Shown piece after piece: positions 26,616 to 35,719 of a DNA stretch of 64,000 bases. Numbering within the stretch: the stretch's first letter is position 1; each line of letters begins with the position of its first letter. Both the position numbers and the translations under genes were made by a program. This DNA comes from Neisseriaceae bacterium (GTDB lineage Bacteria > Pseudomonadota > Gammaproteobacteria > Burkholderiales > Neisseriaceae), in contig JAGOQM010000009.1 of the NCBI GenBank assembly GCA_017991555.1, positions 62,001 through 126,000 on the forward strand, written 5' to 3'. The notes under the pieces were generated by a model, which made no database searches, was not told the DNA's origin, and worked only from the letters and a program-made list of their open reading frames with translations.

Positions 26616-26732
26616 TTGGGTTCTCTGTTACTGCAGACATAAGCCTTGCTTATGTCTTATCGGTTAAAGACGCTATTTTACGCCTAATTATTTGAATCAC
26701 CTAATCAAAGCCAGCCGTGGGCAGCGCCCTTT

Positions 26733-27152
26733 TTACGGGGCTTTTTTAGGTAAAAAAGACAGGTCCATGACGTAATTTTCTGGTGCTTCGGGGATGACCT
26801 TCACCATAATCTTCTCCGGCAGGTACGGCTTAGGATCGATCTCAATCGGATCACTGCGGAACTGAATGATTTCCCGCGTTTCTGGGTTTTCCCAAACGGT
26901 AAAGATTTCATAGCGGGTCACGTAATTGTTCTCGCCCCGTTTACGCTCCCATGAACGCACATCATCGACGTAGGTGGGCACCTCGACGCCATAGGCCAGC
27001 GCCGCTTGCTCGTGCTTGTATTTAGGCCATATCAAAAAAGACGTCACCAACACCATGGCGCCGGCGGCAATCCAAGTAGCGGGATGGGGCAGCATGAGGG
27101 CCAGCACCAAAAAGATTAACGTCACCACGACGGCCACGATCAACATGGTCAT
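26733..27152 (-). CDS. Membrane protein of unknown function
   Basis: A 139-residue protein with two N-terminal hydrophobic helices (about 2-20 and 26-43) followed by a polar domain of about 95 residues, probably a beta-rich fold given the alternating pattern (RYEIFTVWENPETREIIQFR). The topology resembles DUF3592-like small membrane proteins, but I cannot assign it. AAAGGA sits 6 bases before the ATG. It is single, with no informative neighbours. Confidence 0.7.
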   Translation of the reverse strand: MTMLIVAVVVTLIFLVLALMLPHPATWIAAGAMVLVTSFLIWPKYKHEQAALAYGVEVPTYVDDVRSWERKRGENNYVTRYEIFTVWENPETREIIQFRSDPIEIDPKPYLPEKIMVKVIPEAPENYVMDLSFLPKKAP

Positions 27153-27230
27153 TGTTTGTCCTTTACCAGACCTTTAAAACAACAATTGTACTGAATCAAG
27201 ATCAAAATACAAACCCCATAAATACATAAA

Positions 27231-27254
27231 CCCCAGCTTAGTTTCAAGCTGGGG
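27231..27254 (-). terminator. Hairpin terminator downstream of pyrI
   Basis: CCCCAGCTT-AGTTTC-AAGCTGGGG, a 9-bp stem; on the minus strand it is followed by TTTATGTATTT. It lies 135 bp after the pyrI stop. Confidence 0.6.
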
Positions 27255-27389
27255 TCCTGAATACACTTTCCCATTTTTGTGGTCGTGTTTTTAGTAGTTT
27301 CTCCGGTCTTCTCTATGTACACTTGACGTGTTTTTTATATGAATAATACACCAGTCTTATGTCACTGATTATTCAGGACTCTAGTATAT

Positions 27390-27854
27390 TTATTCAATAA
27401 CAGCAACCATATCACGAGCAAAGGTCTTTTCGCAATACTTGCACTGCATTTTTGTACCCGCTTGTGAACTTTTTACGTAAAAATAGCTCTTCACCGGCTC
27501 ATTGTGCGTGGCACAATTTGAATTAGGGCAAGAAAAAATGTCTTCGATCACTTCGGGAGATTCTAGGTGTAATTTCTTAGAAACCTCAAAGTTTTCAATC
27601 ACATTGACGGTCGCGTGCGGGGCAAACAGGGCCAATTCATTGGCCTGAGTGTCACTAAAATGCACATTCTCAACTTTAATCAAGTCTTTTGCGCCCATAT
27701 GGCGACTATTTAGATTAAATCCAACAGTGACACGTTGTCCAAGCTGGTCTAACTTGAATAAGCGCAAAATCGTCAACGCCTGTCCGGCTGGAATGTGGTC
27801 AATAACGGTGCCTTCTTTTAAGGCTTCAACATTGCGTGTGTAGTCCATGTTCAT
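27390..27854 (-). CDS. pyrI: Aspartate carbamoyltransferase regulatory subunit
   Basis: A 154-residue allosteric subunit that binds CTP/ATP and pairs with PyrB in the first committed step of pyrimidine synthesis. It has the nucleotide-binding N-domain (EGTVIDHIPAGQALTILRLF, GAKDLIKVEN) and a C-terminal zinc ribbon with CPNSNC and CKYC. The start MNMDYTRNVEAL was set by alignment with known PyrI N-termini; ATG 27848 is an alternative with AAAGGA 6 bases away. It begins 4 bp after the pyrB stop. Confidence 0.93.
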   Translation of the reverse strand: MNMDYTRNVEALKEGTVIDHIPAGQALTILRLFKLDQLGQRVTVGFNLNSRHMGAKDLIKVENVHFSDTQANELALFAPHATVNVIENFEVSKKLHLESPEVIEDIFSCPNSNCATHNEPVKSYFYVKSSQAGTKMQCKYCEKTFARDMVAVIE

Positions 27855-27858
27855 TCCT

Positions 27859-28779
27859 TTATACCTCTTCATTCAATACTAAAGCCAATAGGGCTTGGCG
27901 CGCATACACCCCGTTTTTGGCTTGCTCAAAATAATACGCATGCTGGGTTTTGTCCACGTCGGGCGTGATTTCATCCACGCGTGGCAGCGGGTGCAAAATG
28001 CGCATATTGGGCTTAGCATCCACCAACATGTCGGCACGCAGCACGAACTTACCCTGAATTTTTTTGAATTCATCCTCATCAAAACGCTCGCGCTGTACGC
28101 GCGTCATGTACAACACGTCCACAATGGGGATGATCTCTTCTAATGATTCCACAATGGTGTAGCTGACATTGGCGGCATCCAACTCTTCGCAAATGTACTC
28201 AGGCATGGCCAGCTGACGCGGCGCCACAAAATAAAACTCACAGCCCCACTTGCTCAAGGCTTGGGCCAAGGAATGCACGGTACGGCCATATTTCAGGTCG
28301 CCTGCCAACGCCACTTTTAAGCCCTTTAACGTTCCTTGGGTTTCCACAATGCTGAACAGGTCTAACAGGGTTTGGGTGGGGTGCTGGTTGGAGCCGTCGC
28401 CGCCGTTAATCACCGGCACCACGCTGAACTCGCTGGCCACGCGGGCCGCGCCGTCTTTCGGGTGGCGCATAACGATGGCGTCGGTGTACGAACCGATGAT
28501 GCGCATCGAGTCGGCAATGGTTTCGCCTTTTTTGGCGCTGGTATTGCCGCCGTCGGCAAAGCCGATCACGCGGCCACCCAAGCGTTGAATCGCGGTTTCA
28601 AACGACAGGCGAGTACGGGTCGAGGGCTCAAAAAAACAGCTGCCGATCAGCTTGTCTTTTAATAGGTCATCTCTTGGATTGGTTTTCAGAGATTGTGCGG
28701 TGGTTAATACCAATTCCAACTCAGGAACGGTAAGCTGAGCAATCGATAAAATGTTTTTTTGATAAAGTAGATTGGCCAT
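27859..28779 (-). CDS. pyrB: Aspartate carbamoyltransferase catalytic subunit
   Basis: A 306-residue transcarbamoylase joining carbamoyl phosphate and aspartate. The signature [15 protein letters not shown] (carbamoyl-phosphate site), the 80s-loop region [13 protein letters not shown], and the HPTQTLLDL and HPLPRVDEI segments are all present. It forms an operon with pyrI, so an enterobacterial-type c6r6 holoenzyme is expected. The upstream leader codes a short peptide and ends in an attenuator, suggesting control by pyrimidine supply. Confidence 0.95.
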   Translation of the reverse strand: MANLLYQKNILSIAQLTVPELELVLTTAQSLKTNPRDDLLKDKLIGSCFFEPSTRTRLSFETAIQRLGGRVIGFADGGNTSAKKGETIADSMRIIGSYTDAIVMRHPKDGAARVASEFSVVPVINGGDGSNQHPTQTLLDLFSIVETQGTLKGLKVALAGDLKYGRTVHSLAQALSKWGCEFYFVAPRQLAMPEYICEELDAANVSYTIVESLEEIIPIVDVLYMTRVQRERFDEDEFKKIQGKFVLRADMLVDAKPNMRILHPLPRVDEITPDVDKTQHAYYFEQAKNGVYARQALLALVLNEEV

Positions 28780-28806
28780 TAGCTTTCCTTGCTTTCATTG
28801 TGTGCA

Positions 28807-28840
28807 GGCAAAAAAATACCCCGAATAAACGGGGGATTTT
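28807..28840 (-). terminator. Attenuator in the pyrBI leader
   Basis: On the minus strand CCCCG-TTTATT-CGGGG is followed by TATTTTTTTG, 28-60 bp before the pyrB start and directly after the leader peptide stop. Confidence 0.8.
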
Positions 28841-28930
28841 TCATAAATACGGAAAATGGGAGAACGCTGCGGTTTCAGCAGATGCAGCAACTAACACAAC
28901 TCGGTCTCGCGTTGTCAGTCTTAAATACAT
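28841..28930 (-). CDS. pyrBI leader peptide (PyrL-like)
   Basis: A 29-codon frame beginning MYLRLTTRDRVV and ending SHFPYL, with a GGAG site 9 bases before its ATG. It lies between a promoter-like pair and the pyrBI attenuator, and its TGA abuts the terminator stem. This is the architecture of the enterobacterial pyrBI leader, where ribosomes closely following RNA polymerase at low UTP block terminator folding. A GCTGC/GCAGC hairpin within it could act as a pause site. The peptide itself need not be conserved. Confidence 0.65.
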   Translation of the reverse strand: MYLRLTTRDRVVLVAASAETAAFSHFPYL

Positions 28931-28957
28931 GGTCGTTCTCTCCAATTAAACCCTCAG

Positions 28958-28986
28958 ATTATGCCATGACTTTTCCGATTTGTCTC
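28958..28986 (-). promoter_or_regulatory. Putative pyrBI promoter
   Basis: On the minus strand GAGACA (28986-28981), a 17-bp spacer and CATAAT (28963-28958), 5 of 6 to the -10 consensus. Transcription would start near 28951, 20 bp before the leader peptide. Confidence 0.55.
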
Positions 28987-29009
28987 GATATTTTTAAACT
29001 ACTTTCCGC

Positions 29010-29903
29010 TTAATGCTGACGGAATACGACATAACGTGCCACACTCTCTAGGGTTTGCGCCCGCTCGCCGAAGCCTGACAGCGATTTAATGGCCTGTTCT
29101 GCCAAGCCTTCTGCGTAAGCACGCGCCGGCGCCAAGCCTAATAGCTTCACGTAGGTTGGCTTGTCGTTGGCCTCGTCTTTACCCGCGGTTTTACCCAAGG
29201 TAGCGGTGTCTTGCTCAACGTCTAAAACATCGTCGATGACTTGGAAGGCCAAGCCTAAGTAACGGCCATACTCATCCAACTGCGCCAACTGCGCGTCGGT
29301 CAATTCTGGGCAGCTCAGGCCGCCCAACACCACCGCCACGCGAATCAAAGCGCCGGTTTTTAAGCCATGCATGTGCTCTAACTGCGCCTGCGTCAGCATC
29401 TGGCCCACGTTGGCCAAGTCAATCGCCTGTCCACCGGCCATGCCTTCACTACCTGAAGCCGCGGCCAGGGCCCGCACCATCTGCAACACCCGCGCCGGCG
29501 CTAGGCTGCTGGCTTGGCTCAGCACTTCAAACGCCCGCGTTTGTAAAGCATCGCCCACCAACAAAGCCGTCGCCTGGTCATAGGCCACGTGACAGGTTGG
29601 CTTACCACGACGCAATAAGTCATTATCCATCTCAGGCATGTCGTCATGCACGAGGGAATACACGTGAATCATTTCCACCGCCGCCATCGCGCGCGCCAAC
29701 GCATCCGCATCGTGGCCACCCAGTTGGGCTGCGGCACAGGCCAACAAGGGCCGCACCCGCTTGCCGCCGTCGAGGGCGCTGTAACGCATAGCTTCATGCA
29801 GGCGACTAGGCACCACGTCGTCGGTAGGCAAAAACTGGCTTAACGCCGCTTCGGTTTGATCCTGTGCTGCTTGCATCCAGGCTTTAAAATCGTCAGGGGT
29901 CAT
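29010..29903 (-). CDS. ispA: Farnesyl diphosphate synthase
   Basis: A 297-residue prenyl transferase that adds two isopentenyl units to make C15 farnesyl diphosphate for quinones and undecaprenyl carriers. The first aspartate-rich motif is DDMPEMD after YSLVH, and the second is FQVIDDVLDVEQD. GGKRVRP near residue 47 binds the substrate. It starts immediately after xseB, the usual xseB-ispA pair; dxs, often a third member, lies 12.7 kb away. Confidence 0.93.
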   Translation of the reverse strand: MTPDDFKAWMQAAQDQTEAALSQFLPTDDVVPSRLHEAMRYSALDGGKRVRPLLACAAAQLGGHDADALARAMAAVEMIHVYSLVHDDMPEMDNDLLRRGKPTCHVAYDQATALLVGDALQTRAFEVLSQASSLAPARVLQMVRALAAASGSEGMAGGQAIDLANVGQMLTQAQLEHMHGLKTGALIRVAVVLGGLSCPELTDAQLAQLDEYGRYLGLAFQVIDDVLDVEQDTATLGKTAGKDEANDKPTYVKLLGLAPARAYAEGLAEQAIKSLSGFGERAQTLESVARYVVFRQH

Positions 29904-30137
29904 TTACTCGTCCAAATCTAAATCAGACAGCTTGTCGCCATCCAAAACGCTTAATTTTTGCGCCACATCGGCCAATTTTTGCTGGCAAAACTTAATCAAT
30001 TCGCCACCTTCCTGATAGGCCTTTAACGCTTCTTCTAGGGGCATATCATTGCTTTGCATCGCCTGCGTCAACGCTTCTAAACGGGCCATTGCGGCCTCAA
30101 ACGTGCGCTCTTCGGCGGTATTCTGGGTATCGGTCAT
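29904..30137 (-). CDS. xseB: Exodeoxyribonuclease VII small subunit
   Basis: A 77-residue subunit binding XseA to form the single-strand DNA nuclease exo VII. The family core is [20 protein letters not shown] followed by [20 protein letters not shown]. It sits directly before ispA with no gap. XseA is not in the window. Confidence 0.92.
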   Translation of the reverse strand: MTDTQNTAEERTFEAAMARLEALTQAMQSNDMPLEEALKAYQEGGELIKFCQQKLADVAQKLSVLDGDKLSDLDLDE

Positions 30138-30267
30138 GGGTTTTTACTCTGTGTACGTCAATGTGCTTCATTGTAACTGATTCAATCAAAACGTGGGTGT
30201 CGTTTGATCCCCTTGATGGCCAAATGGCCTTCGTACTGCCAATCCGATGCTGTACCAACAGAACGAC

Positions 30268-30960
30268 AAACCATGGTTTTGTGTTTTATGTAAAACGTAT
30301 TTCACTGGTGCCGATTCTCTGACGGCGTCTCCTTTAGGTGAAGTACCGTCCCGTAGAGCCGCCGAAGTAGGTTCTATTGAGCCAGATGAAGCAGGCAAAA
30401 AGCTTGTGGCGCCCGACCACGCTTTTATAGGAGGGGGAGCACTCTTGCCTGCGCTGGCTCAATAGGTTCTGCTGAGGGCAGTCACGAAGTGACCGGGGAT
30501 CAGGGTGGCCTTTTCTTTGCTTCGTTTCTTTTGGCCACGCAAAAGAAATGACGTCGCCCTCGGCGAAACAAACGCCCAAATTTACGTCATGCCTGACTAA
30601 GAGCAGCCTTTCAAAACCATTCATGCTTCGGCAACATCGCTATTGATTAGTCATTGGGTTTCGCCCTGTAGGGCGCCATCATTTCTTTTTGATGTCAAAA
30701 AGAAACGAAGCAAAGAAAAACCACCCCACTTTATCCGCCCGCTACGCGGGTGCCCTCGTTGGCCCGCACGTGGCCGGCGGCAAAAACTCATATTTGAGCC
30801 TTCGGCCAAATACTCAAACAACTTTGCCTTAAAGCCCCGGCCCCGCACGAACCGCCTCGGCGGCTAAAAGGGGAACGGTACTTCACTTAGAGGTAAACAT
30901 TGTTAGTTTAAATTATTTTAATTACATGCTAGGTTTTATTCAAACACCAAACCATGGTTT
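30268..30960. repeat. Long inverted-repeat element A, bounded by AAACCATGGTTT
   Basis: A 693-bp element with AAACCATGGTTT at both ends (30268-30279 and 30949-30960). Its left arm (30331-30570) and right arm (30657-30893) are imperfect reverse complements: both contain the frame TTTCTTTGCTTCGTTTCTTTT and GTGAAGTACCGT in opposite orientation. The right arm is more diverged in its middle. It is closely related to element B near 39.4-40.1 kb. No transposase is present. Confidence 0.85.
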
Positions 30961-31059
30961 TTTATTTGCTACAGAAGGGTCTCAACTTTACCGACCTTCT
31001 GACAGTGTATCCCTTAGGTGGTGAGTTTAAATAACCTGATCATCACCAAACCATGGTTT
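30949..31059. repeat. Short derivative of the palindrome-bounded element
   Basis: A 111-bp unit bounded by AAACCATGGTTT (30949-30960 and 31048-31059). It joins the left end of the element (CTGAC...CCCTTAGGTG) directly to its right end (GTGAGTTTAAATAA-CTGAT), with both arms deleted. Confidence 0.78.
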
Positions 31060-31171
31060 GTAATCGCCACTTTGGCGCCACACAGGCCCCTCACCCCACC
31101 ACACTAACCTCTGCCAAGCAGGGTCGGTCAACATCGATACCCCATAGTAGATTCACCACCCCACACACGAA

Positions 31172-31198
31172 AAAAAACTGCTTCCGAAGAAGCAGTTT
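31172..31198 (-). terminator. Terminator after acnA
   Basis: On the minus strand AACTGCTTC-TTCG-GAAGCAGTT followed by TTTTTTCG. Confidence 0.88.
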
Positions 31199-31226
31199 CG
31201 CTAAGCAGTCACTTCCTTAGGTCAAA

Positions 31227-33905
31227 CTACACCTGACCCAACAGCTGACGTAAAACATAATGTAAAATACCGCCCGCCTTAAAGTAGTCCACTTCGTTCG
31301 CAGTATCAATTCGGCAAATCACCGGAATCTCGATCACGTCACCTGACTCACGCGTGACCACCACGGTCATCTTCTGCCCAGGCTTCACGTCGTCATTCAA
31401 GCCAGGAATCGACACAACCTCTCGGCCAGTTAAATCATAGGTGGCGCCACTTTCACCCGGTAAATATTGCAAGGCCAAAATGCCCATGCCGATCAGGTTC
31501 GAACGGTGAATCCGTTCGAAACTTTCAGCCAGTACGGCCTTCACGCCTTGTAAGTTCGGCCCTTTCGCAGCCCAGTCACGGCTAGAACCACTGCCGTATT
31601 CCTTACCGGCCAACACCACGGTCGGTGTGCCTTCTTCCTGGTAGCGCATAGCGGCATCGTAAATCGACATGATTTCACCACTTGGAATGTGCTGGGTGTA
31701 GCCGCCCTCTTTGTCCACCAACATTTTATTGCGAATGCGAATGTTGGCAAAGGTGCCACGCATCATCACTTCATGATTACCGCGACGAGAGCCGTACGAG
31801 TTAAAGTCGGCCGGCAACACGCCTTTAGACTGGAGGTATTGGCCAGCAGGGGAATCTTTACCGATGTTACCGGCCGGTGAAATGTGGTCGGTGGTAATCG
31901 AATCGCCAAAGTAGGCCAAAATACGGGCGTTGTTAATCGGTGCCAAGGGCTGAATCGGTTCTTCAATGCCTTCAAAGTACGGAGGATGCTGTACGTAGGT
32001 CGAATCAGCCTGCCATTCGTAGGTTTGACTATCGGGCACGGCAATGGCTTGCCAAGTGGCGTCGCCATCAAACACGCCATCGTAGCCCTTACGGAACATC
32101 GCGCCTTCAACCAGAGCCACCGCATCGGCGATTTCGGCGTTGCTCGGCCAAATGTCGCGCAGGTACACCGGCTGATTCTGAGCGTCCACCCCGATGGGGT
32201 CTTTAGCCAAGTCAATGCGAGTGGTGCCGGCTAGGGCATAAGCCACCACCAAAGGCGGTGAACCCAACCAGTTGGCCTTCACCTGGGGGTGAATCCGGCC
32301 TTCAAAGTTACGGTTGCCCGACAGCACGGCCGACACGGCCAAATCATGCTCGTCAATCGCCTGGCCCACTGGCTCGGCCAAAGGCCCTGAGTTACCAATA
32401 CAGGTGGTGCAGCCATAACCCGCTAGGTTAAAGCCCAGCTGATCCAAGAACGGGGTTAAACCGGCCTTGAGCAAGTAATCGGTCACCACCTTAGAGCCAG
32501 GAGCCAAGGATGATTTCACCCAAGGCTTACGCGCCAGGCCTTTTTCAACCGCTTTTTTGGCCACCAAACCAGCCGCCATCATCACGCTGGGGTTAGAAGT
32601 GTTGGTACACGAGGTAATCGCCGCCAGCACCACTTTGCCATGGGTGAGTTCAAAATCTTGCCCATCAAGGCTCACCGGCACGCTGATTTCTTCATGGTTG
32701 CTTTGGGTTTTGAGGAACTCATTAAACGCCCCTTGCACCTGGCTTAAGGCCACCCGATCTTGCGGACGACGTGGACCCGCTAGGCTGGTTTCCACCGTGC
32801 CCATGTCGAGGTGTAAGGTGTCGGTAAATTCTGGCTCATCTCCGGGCTCACGCCACAAGCCTTGGGCCTTAGCATAGGCCTCCACGCGGGCAATCAGGTC
32901 TTCTTCGCGACCGGTCAGGCGCAAGTAACGCAAGGTCACGTCGTCAACGGGGAAGAAGCCACAGGTGGCGCCATATTCTGGGGCCATGTTGGCAATGGTG
33001 GCGCGGTCAGCCAACGGCAAGTCGGCCAAGCCATCGCCGTAGAACTCCACAAACTTGCCCACCACGCCTTTGGCGCGCAGCATTTGGGTCACGGTCAGCA
33101 CCAAGTCGGTGGCGGTCATGCCTTCACGCAGGCGGCCGGTGAGCTTAAAGCCCACCACTTCGGGAATCAACATTGAGATCGGCTGGCCCAGCATGGCGGC
33201 TTCGGCCTCAATGCCGCCCACGCCCCAACCCAACACGCCCAGGCCGTTGACCATGGTGGTGTGAGAGTCGGTACCGACTAAGGTGTCTGGATAGGCCCAG
33301 GTTTTACCGTCTTCATCCTTGGTCCACACGGTTTGGGCCAAGTACTCTAGGTTCACTTGGTGACAAATACCGGTACCAGGCGGCACCACCCTAAAGTTAT
33401 CAAACGCTTTTTGGCCCCAGCGTAAGAAGGCATAGCGTTCATGGTTACGCTTCATTTCCATGGCCACGTTGAGGTCAAACGCATTGGCCGTGCCAAACGC
33501 ATCCACCATCACCGAGTGGTCAATCACCAGGTCGACGGGCGACAGGGGGTTAATTTTATTGGGGTCGCCGCCGGCTTTTTTCATGGCTTCGCGCATGGCG
33601 GCTAGGTCGACCACCGCCGGCACGCCGGTAAAGTCTTGCATCAAAACGCGGGCGGGGCGATATTGAATTTCACGCTTAGACGTTCGAGTAGCCAGCCAGT
33701 CTCGAATGGCTTCGATGTCGGCCAGCGTCACGGTTTTACCGTCTTCATAACGCAATAGGTTTTCTAACAGGACCTTCATCGACTTAGGCAAACGCGACAC
33801 GTCGCCTAAATGGCCTTCGGCCTTGTGAATGTCATGATAGTGATAAGTCTTGCTGCCAACGGTTAAGGTGGCTTCGGTATTCAGGCTTTTTTGGTGCTGA
33901 TTCAT
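31227..33905 (-). CDS. acnA: Aconitate hydratase A
   Basis: An 892-residue cytoplasmic [4Fe-4S] enzyme interconverting citrate and isocitrate. Cluster cysteines are in [11 protein letters not shown] and [36 protein letters not shown] and the C-terminal swivel domain with [10 protein letters not shown] are also typical of the AcnA/IRP1 family, not AcnB. The start has an excellent AGGAGGT 7 bases upstream. A short frame with its own strong ribosome site and a terminator-like hairpin lies just upstream on the same strand. The gene is closed by a strong terminator. Confidence 0.96.
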   Translation of the reverse strand: MNQHQKSLNTEATLTVGSKTYHYHDIHKAEGHLGDVSRLPKSMKVLLENLLRYEDGKTVTLADIEAIRDWLATRTSKREIQYRPARVLMQDFTGVPAVVDLAAMREAMKKAGGDPNKINPLSPVDLVIDHSVMVDAFGTANAFDLNVAMEMKRNHERYAFLRWGQKAFDNFRVVPPGTGICHQVNLEYLAQTVWTKDEDGKTWAYPDTLVGTDSHTTMVNGLGVLGWGVGGIEAEAAMLGQPISMLIPEVVGFKLTGRLREGMTATDLVLTVTQMLRAKGVVGKFVEFYGDGLADLPLADRATIANMAPEYGATCGFFPVDDVTLRYLRLTGREEDLIARVEAYAKAQGLWREPGDEPEFTDTLHLDMGTVETSLAGPRRPQDRVALSQVQGAFNEFLKTQSNHEEISVPVSLDGQDFELTHGKVVLAAITSCTNTSNPSVMMAAGLVAKKAVEKGLARKPWVKSSLAPGSKVVTDYLLKAGLTPFLDQLGFNLAGYGCTTCIGNSGPLAEPVGQAIDEHDLAVSAVLSGNRNFEGRIHPQVKANWLGSPPLVVAYALAGTTRIDLAKDPIGVDAQNQPVYLRDIWPSNAEIADAVALVEGAMFRKGYDGVFDGDATWQAIAVPDSQTYEWQADSTYVQHPPYFEGIEEPIQPLAPINNARILAYFGDSITTDHISPAGNIGKDSPAGQYLQSKGVLPADFNSYGSRRGNHEVMMRGTFANIRIRNKMLVDKEGGYTQHIPSGEIMSIYDAAMRYQEEGTPTVVLAGKEYGSGSSRDWAAKGPNLQGVKAVLAESFERIHRSNLIGMGILALQYLPGESGATYDLTGREVVSIPGLNDDVKPGQKMTVVVTRESGDVIEIPVICRIDTANEVDYFKAGGILHYVLRQLLGQV

Positions 33906-33989
33906 GGTTGTGACCTCCTATCATTATTTTTTATGGTGCTACTGTATTCAGATAACGACTTAAATCAATTGAACCGCATAAATGAAAAC

Positions 33990-34034
33990 CAAAAAAGCAC
34001 GCCTAACTTCGGCAAAAAATTAGGGGTGCTTCAT
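33990..34034 (-). terminator. Terminator or attenuator upstream of acnA
   Basis: On the minus strand AAGCACCCCTAA and TTAGGCGTGCTT pair around a 12-base loop and are followed by TTTTGG. The stem overlaps the last codons and stop of the small frame at 34003-34104 and lies about 85 bp before acnA. Confidence 0.6.
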
Positions 34035-34104
34035 GTTTTTTGTGATTTGGCCAAGGCATGATGGCGACGACGCTGAGACTCAGCGTAGGTGTATCAGCTT
34101 TCAT
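34003..34104 (-). CDS. Candidate 33-residue small protein or acnA leader peptide
   Basis: Starts MKADTPTLSLSVV and ends PLIFCRS-stop. It has a near-perfect AAGGAGG ribosome site 5 bases before the ATG, a promoter-like TTGATT-17-TATGCT about 24 bp upstream of that, and a terminator hairpin over its stop. An internal ACGCTGAG/CTCAGCGT hairpin lies in the coding part. I recognise no family. It could be a leader peptide for acnA attenuation, a stand-alone small protein, or chance. Confidence 0.4.
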   Translation of the reverse strand: MKADTPTLSLSVVAIMPWPNHKKHEAPLIFCRS

Positions 34105-34139
34105 TCCCGCCTCCTTGCCAAATGATTAATACCCCATCC

Positions 34140-34168
34140 AGCATACGCCATTTAACCTATTAAATCAA
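34140..34168 (-). promoter_or_regulatory. Putative promoter for the acnA leader
   Basis: On the minus strand TTGATT (34168-34163), a 17-bp spacer and TATGCT (34145-34140), each 4 of 6 to consensus. Confidence 0.45.
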
Positions 34169-34210
34169 AGTGTACCCATTAAAAAGCCACCGTGCCTATC
34201 GGGTTCATAG

Positions 34211-34879
34211 CTATTTATGGGCGTACTGTTGGCTGAGTATTTCTGCCAGCTGACTCGGCTTTTCAGGAGTGTAATAAAGGTCGGTAAAAATCAGGCTGTC
34301 GGCACCGCGAAGATGGTGCCAATTTTTGTCGGTGTCGACGAGGTCGCTGAAAGTCCGGGCGCTGCTGTAGGCCCGTAGAAACGCCGTCGCTTGCGCTCGA
34401 GACAGCGCGATGTGACGCTTAGGCGACGCCGCGTATTGAACCAGCGGCTGCTTCTGGCCGGTGATGACAGATAAAGGCGACACTTGAATGTCTAGCCACT
34501 CTACTTCGGTGTGAGTAAACACTTTCAGCACCCCATACAGCAACGCTTGGTCGACCAGCGCCTGCTTGATGTCGTCCCGATCGTCGGGCAACACCAATGG
34601 GTGCAGCTTAATGACAAGGTTATGGATGTCGGCATGGAGTACTTCTAAGCTGCCGTCACTGCGTTCGTAGAGGCCACGTTCTTCAAACATCCGCACCGGA
34701 TGTAAATAAGTCAGCACATCGTCATTATTGAAATAGTAACCTGTCACTTCCCGCACCACGGCGGGACTTGCAGGCTGAACCGCCCCTACCTCAGCCTCGT
34801 CTGTGCCGACAAGGTCACAGGCGGTTAAAGCACTCAGTAGAGGCACCAGCAACCCTATCTTTAAACGCGCAAGACCCAT
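34211..34879 (-). CDS. Predicted lipoprotein of unknown function
   Basis: A 222-residue protein with a lipoprotein signal: charged MGLARLKIG, hydrophobic core and lipobox LTAC, giving a lipid-anchored Cys near 21. The mature part is acidic, mixed alpha/beta and shows no motif I know. It includes a region (ASPKRHIALSRAQATAFLRAYSSA) that reads like a helical repeat. It lies 47 bp downstream of suhB on the same strand, so co-transcription is possible. Confidence 0.7.
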   Translation of the reverse strand: MGLARLKIGLLVPLLSALTACDLVGTDEAEVGAVQPASPAVVREVTGYYFNNDDVLTYLHPVRMFEERGLYERSDGSLEVLHADIHNLVIKLHPLVLPDDRDDIKQALVDQALLYGVLKVFTHTEVEWLDIQVSPLSVITGQKQPLVQYAASPKRHIALSRAQATAFLRAYSSARTFSDLVDTDKNWHHLRGADSLIFTDLYYTPEKPSQLAEILSQQYAHK

Positions 34880-34926
34880 AGCTTAATAACCGTATCAATA
34901 ATAAGGATATAACATGATAAGTGAGG

Positions 34927-35715
34927 CTATTGATTTTGTCGAATCCAGCGCAGCCACGGCCGAAACAGCTCGGGTTGCAAGGCGGCAATGGCCGAACGGT
35001 TCCAGACGTTTTCGCCACTCCAAAACGCATCCCCTTCCAGCGTGGCCATTAGCCCACCCGCTTCTTCCAAAATCAATGCACCGGCGGCGTAGTCCCACAG
35101 CTTTTGCCCCCCGTGAACATAAACATCATAACGGCCCGAGGCCAGATAACACCAATCTAAGGCACTGCTGCCCATGCTGCGTTGGCTACCACAGGGCGAC
35201 AGGTTTTGAATGCGGCTGGCCAATTTACCAGACCGCAGGTATTTGACTTCTACCCCTGCAATGGCTTCATTCAAGGGGTTTAACGTGTGTTTAAGCGGCA
35301 AGGCTACCCCATTCATGAAGGCGCCTCCGTCTCGCTTGGCGTAAAACATTTCCTGCGTGGCGGGGTTGTACACCACCCCAATATGGCTTTTACCACCCTT
35401 AACGTAGGCGACAGACAGGGCAAAGTGTGGCAAGCCATTTAAAAAGTTGGTGGTGCCATCAATCGGGTCGACCACCCACACGCCACTGTCGTGCTGTTGC
35501 CATAAGTGATGCTGTTCAGCCTCAGTCATTTCCTCACCCAAAACGGGGCAGTCCACAATGGTGCCCAGTCGTTTAGAAAAGGCGGTTTGCGAAGCAATGT
35601 CGGCTTCGGTAAACAAAGAACCGTCTTCTTTCTTCCCTCTACCGACGCGCAAAAACCGAGGCATAACCTCGGTTTGTGCGACTTCTCTGACTAAATTAAT
35701 CAGCTGATCTAACAC
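34927..35715 (-). CDS. suhB: Inositol-1-monophosphatase family protein (SuhB)
   Basis: A 262-residue Mg-dependent phosphatase. Metal ligands lie in GEEMTE, DPIDGTTNF and the late KLWDYAAGALILEEAGG motif. In E. coli SuhB also assists rRNA antitermination with NusA, so the role may be in ribosome synthesis rather than inositol metabolism. It follows brnQ by 4 bp and is likely in the same transcript. Confidence 0.88.
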   Translation of the reverse strand: MLDQLINLVREVAQTEVMPRFLRVGRGKKEDGSLFTEADIASQTAFSKRLGTIVDCPVLGEEMTEAEQHHLWQQHDSGVWVVDPIDGTTNFLNGLPHFALSVAYVKGGKSHIGVVYNPATQEMFYAKRDGGAFMNGVALPLKHTLNPLNEAIAGVEVKYLRSGKLASRIQNLSPCGSQRSMGSSALDWCYLASGRYDVYVHGGQKLWDYAAGALILEEAGGLMATLEGDAFWSGENVWNRSAIAALQPELFRPWLRWIRQNQ

Positions 35716-35719
35716 TCAC

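Larger units (their letters stand above)
30138..31226. other. 1.09-kb spacer filled by palindrome-bounded repeat elements
   Basis: No credible gene. It holds one long inverted-repeat element (30268-30960), a short derivative (30949-31059) and the acnA terminator. Short open frames in the arms are low-complexity translations of the repeat, rich in Lys/Arg, and are not believed to be coding. Confidence 0.85.
33906..34210. other. 305-bp acnA upstream region with short frame and hairpins
   Basis: It contains a promoter-like pair, a 33-codon frame and a hairpin with T-run, all on the minus strand, listed separately. Confidence 0.6.

Noticed and set aside
30334..30867. Small Lys/Arg-rich open frames in element A
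   Set aside because: They are translations of the inverted-repeat arms, with no ribosome sites, and similar frames appear in both orientations.
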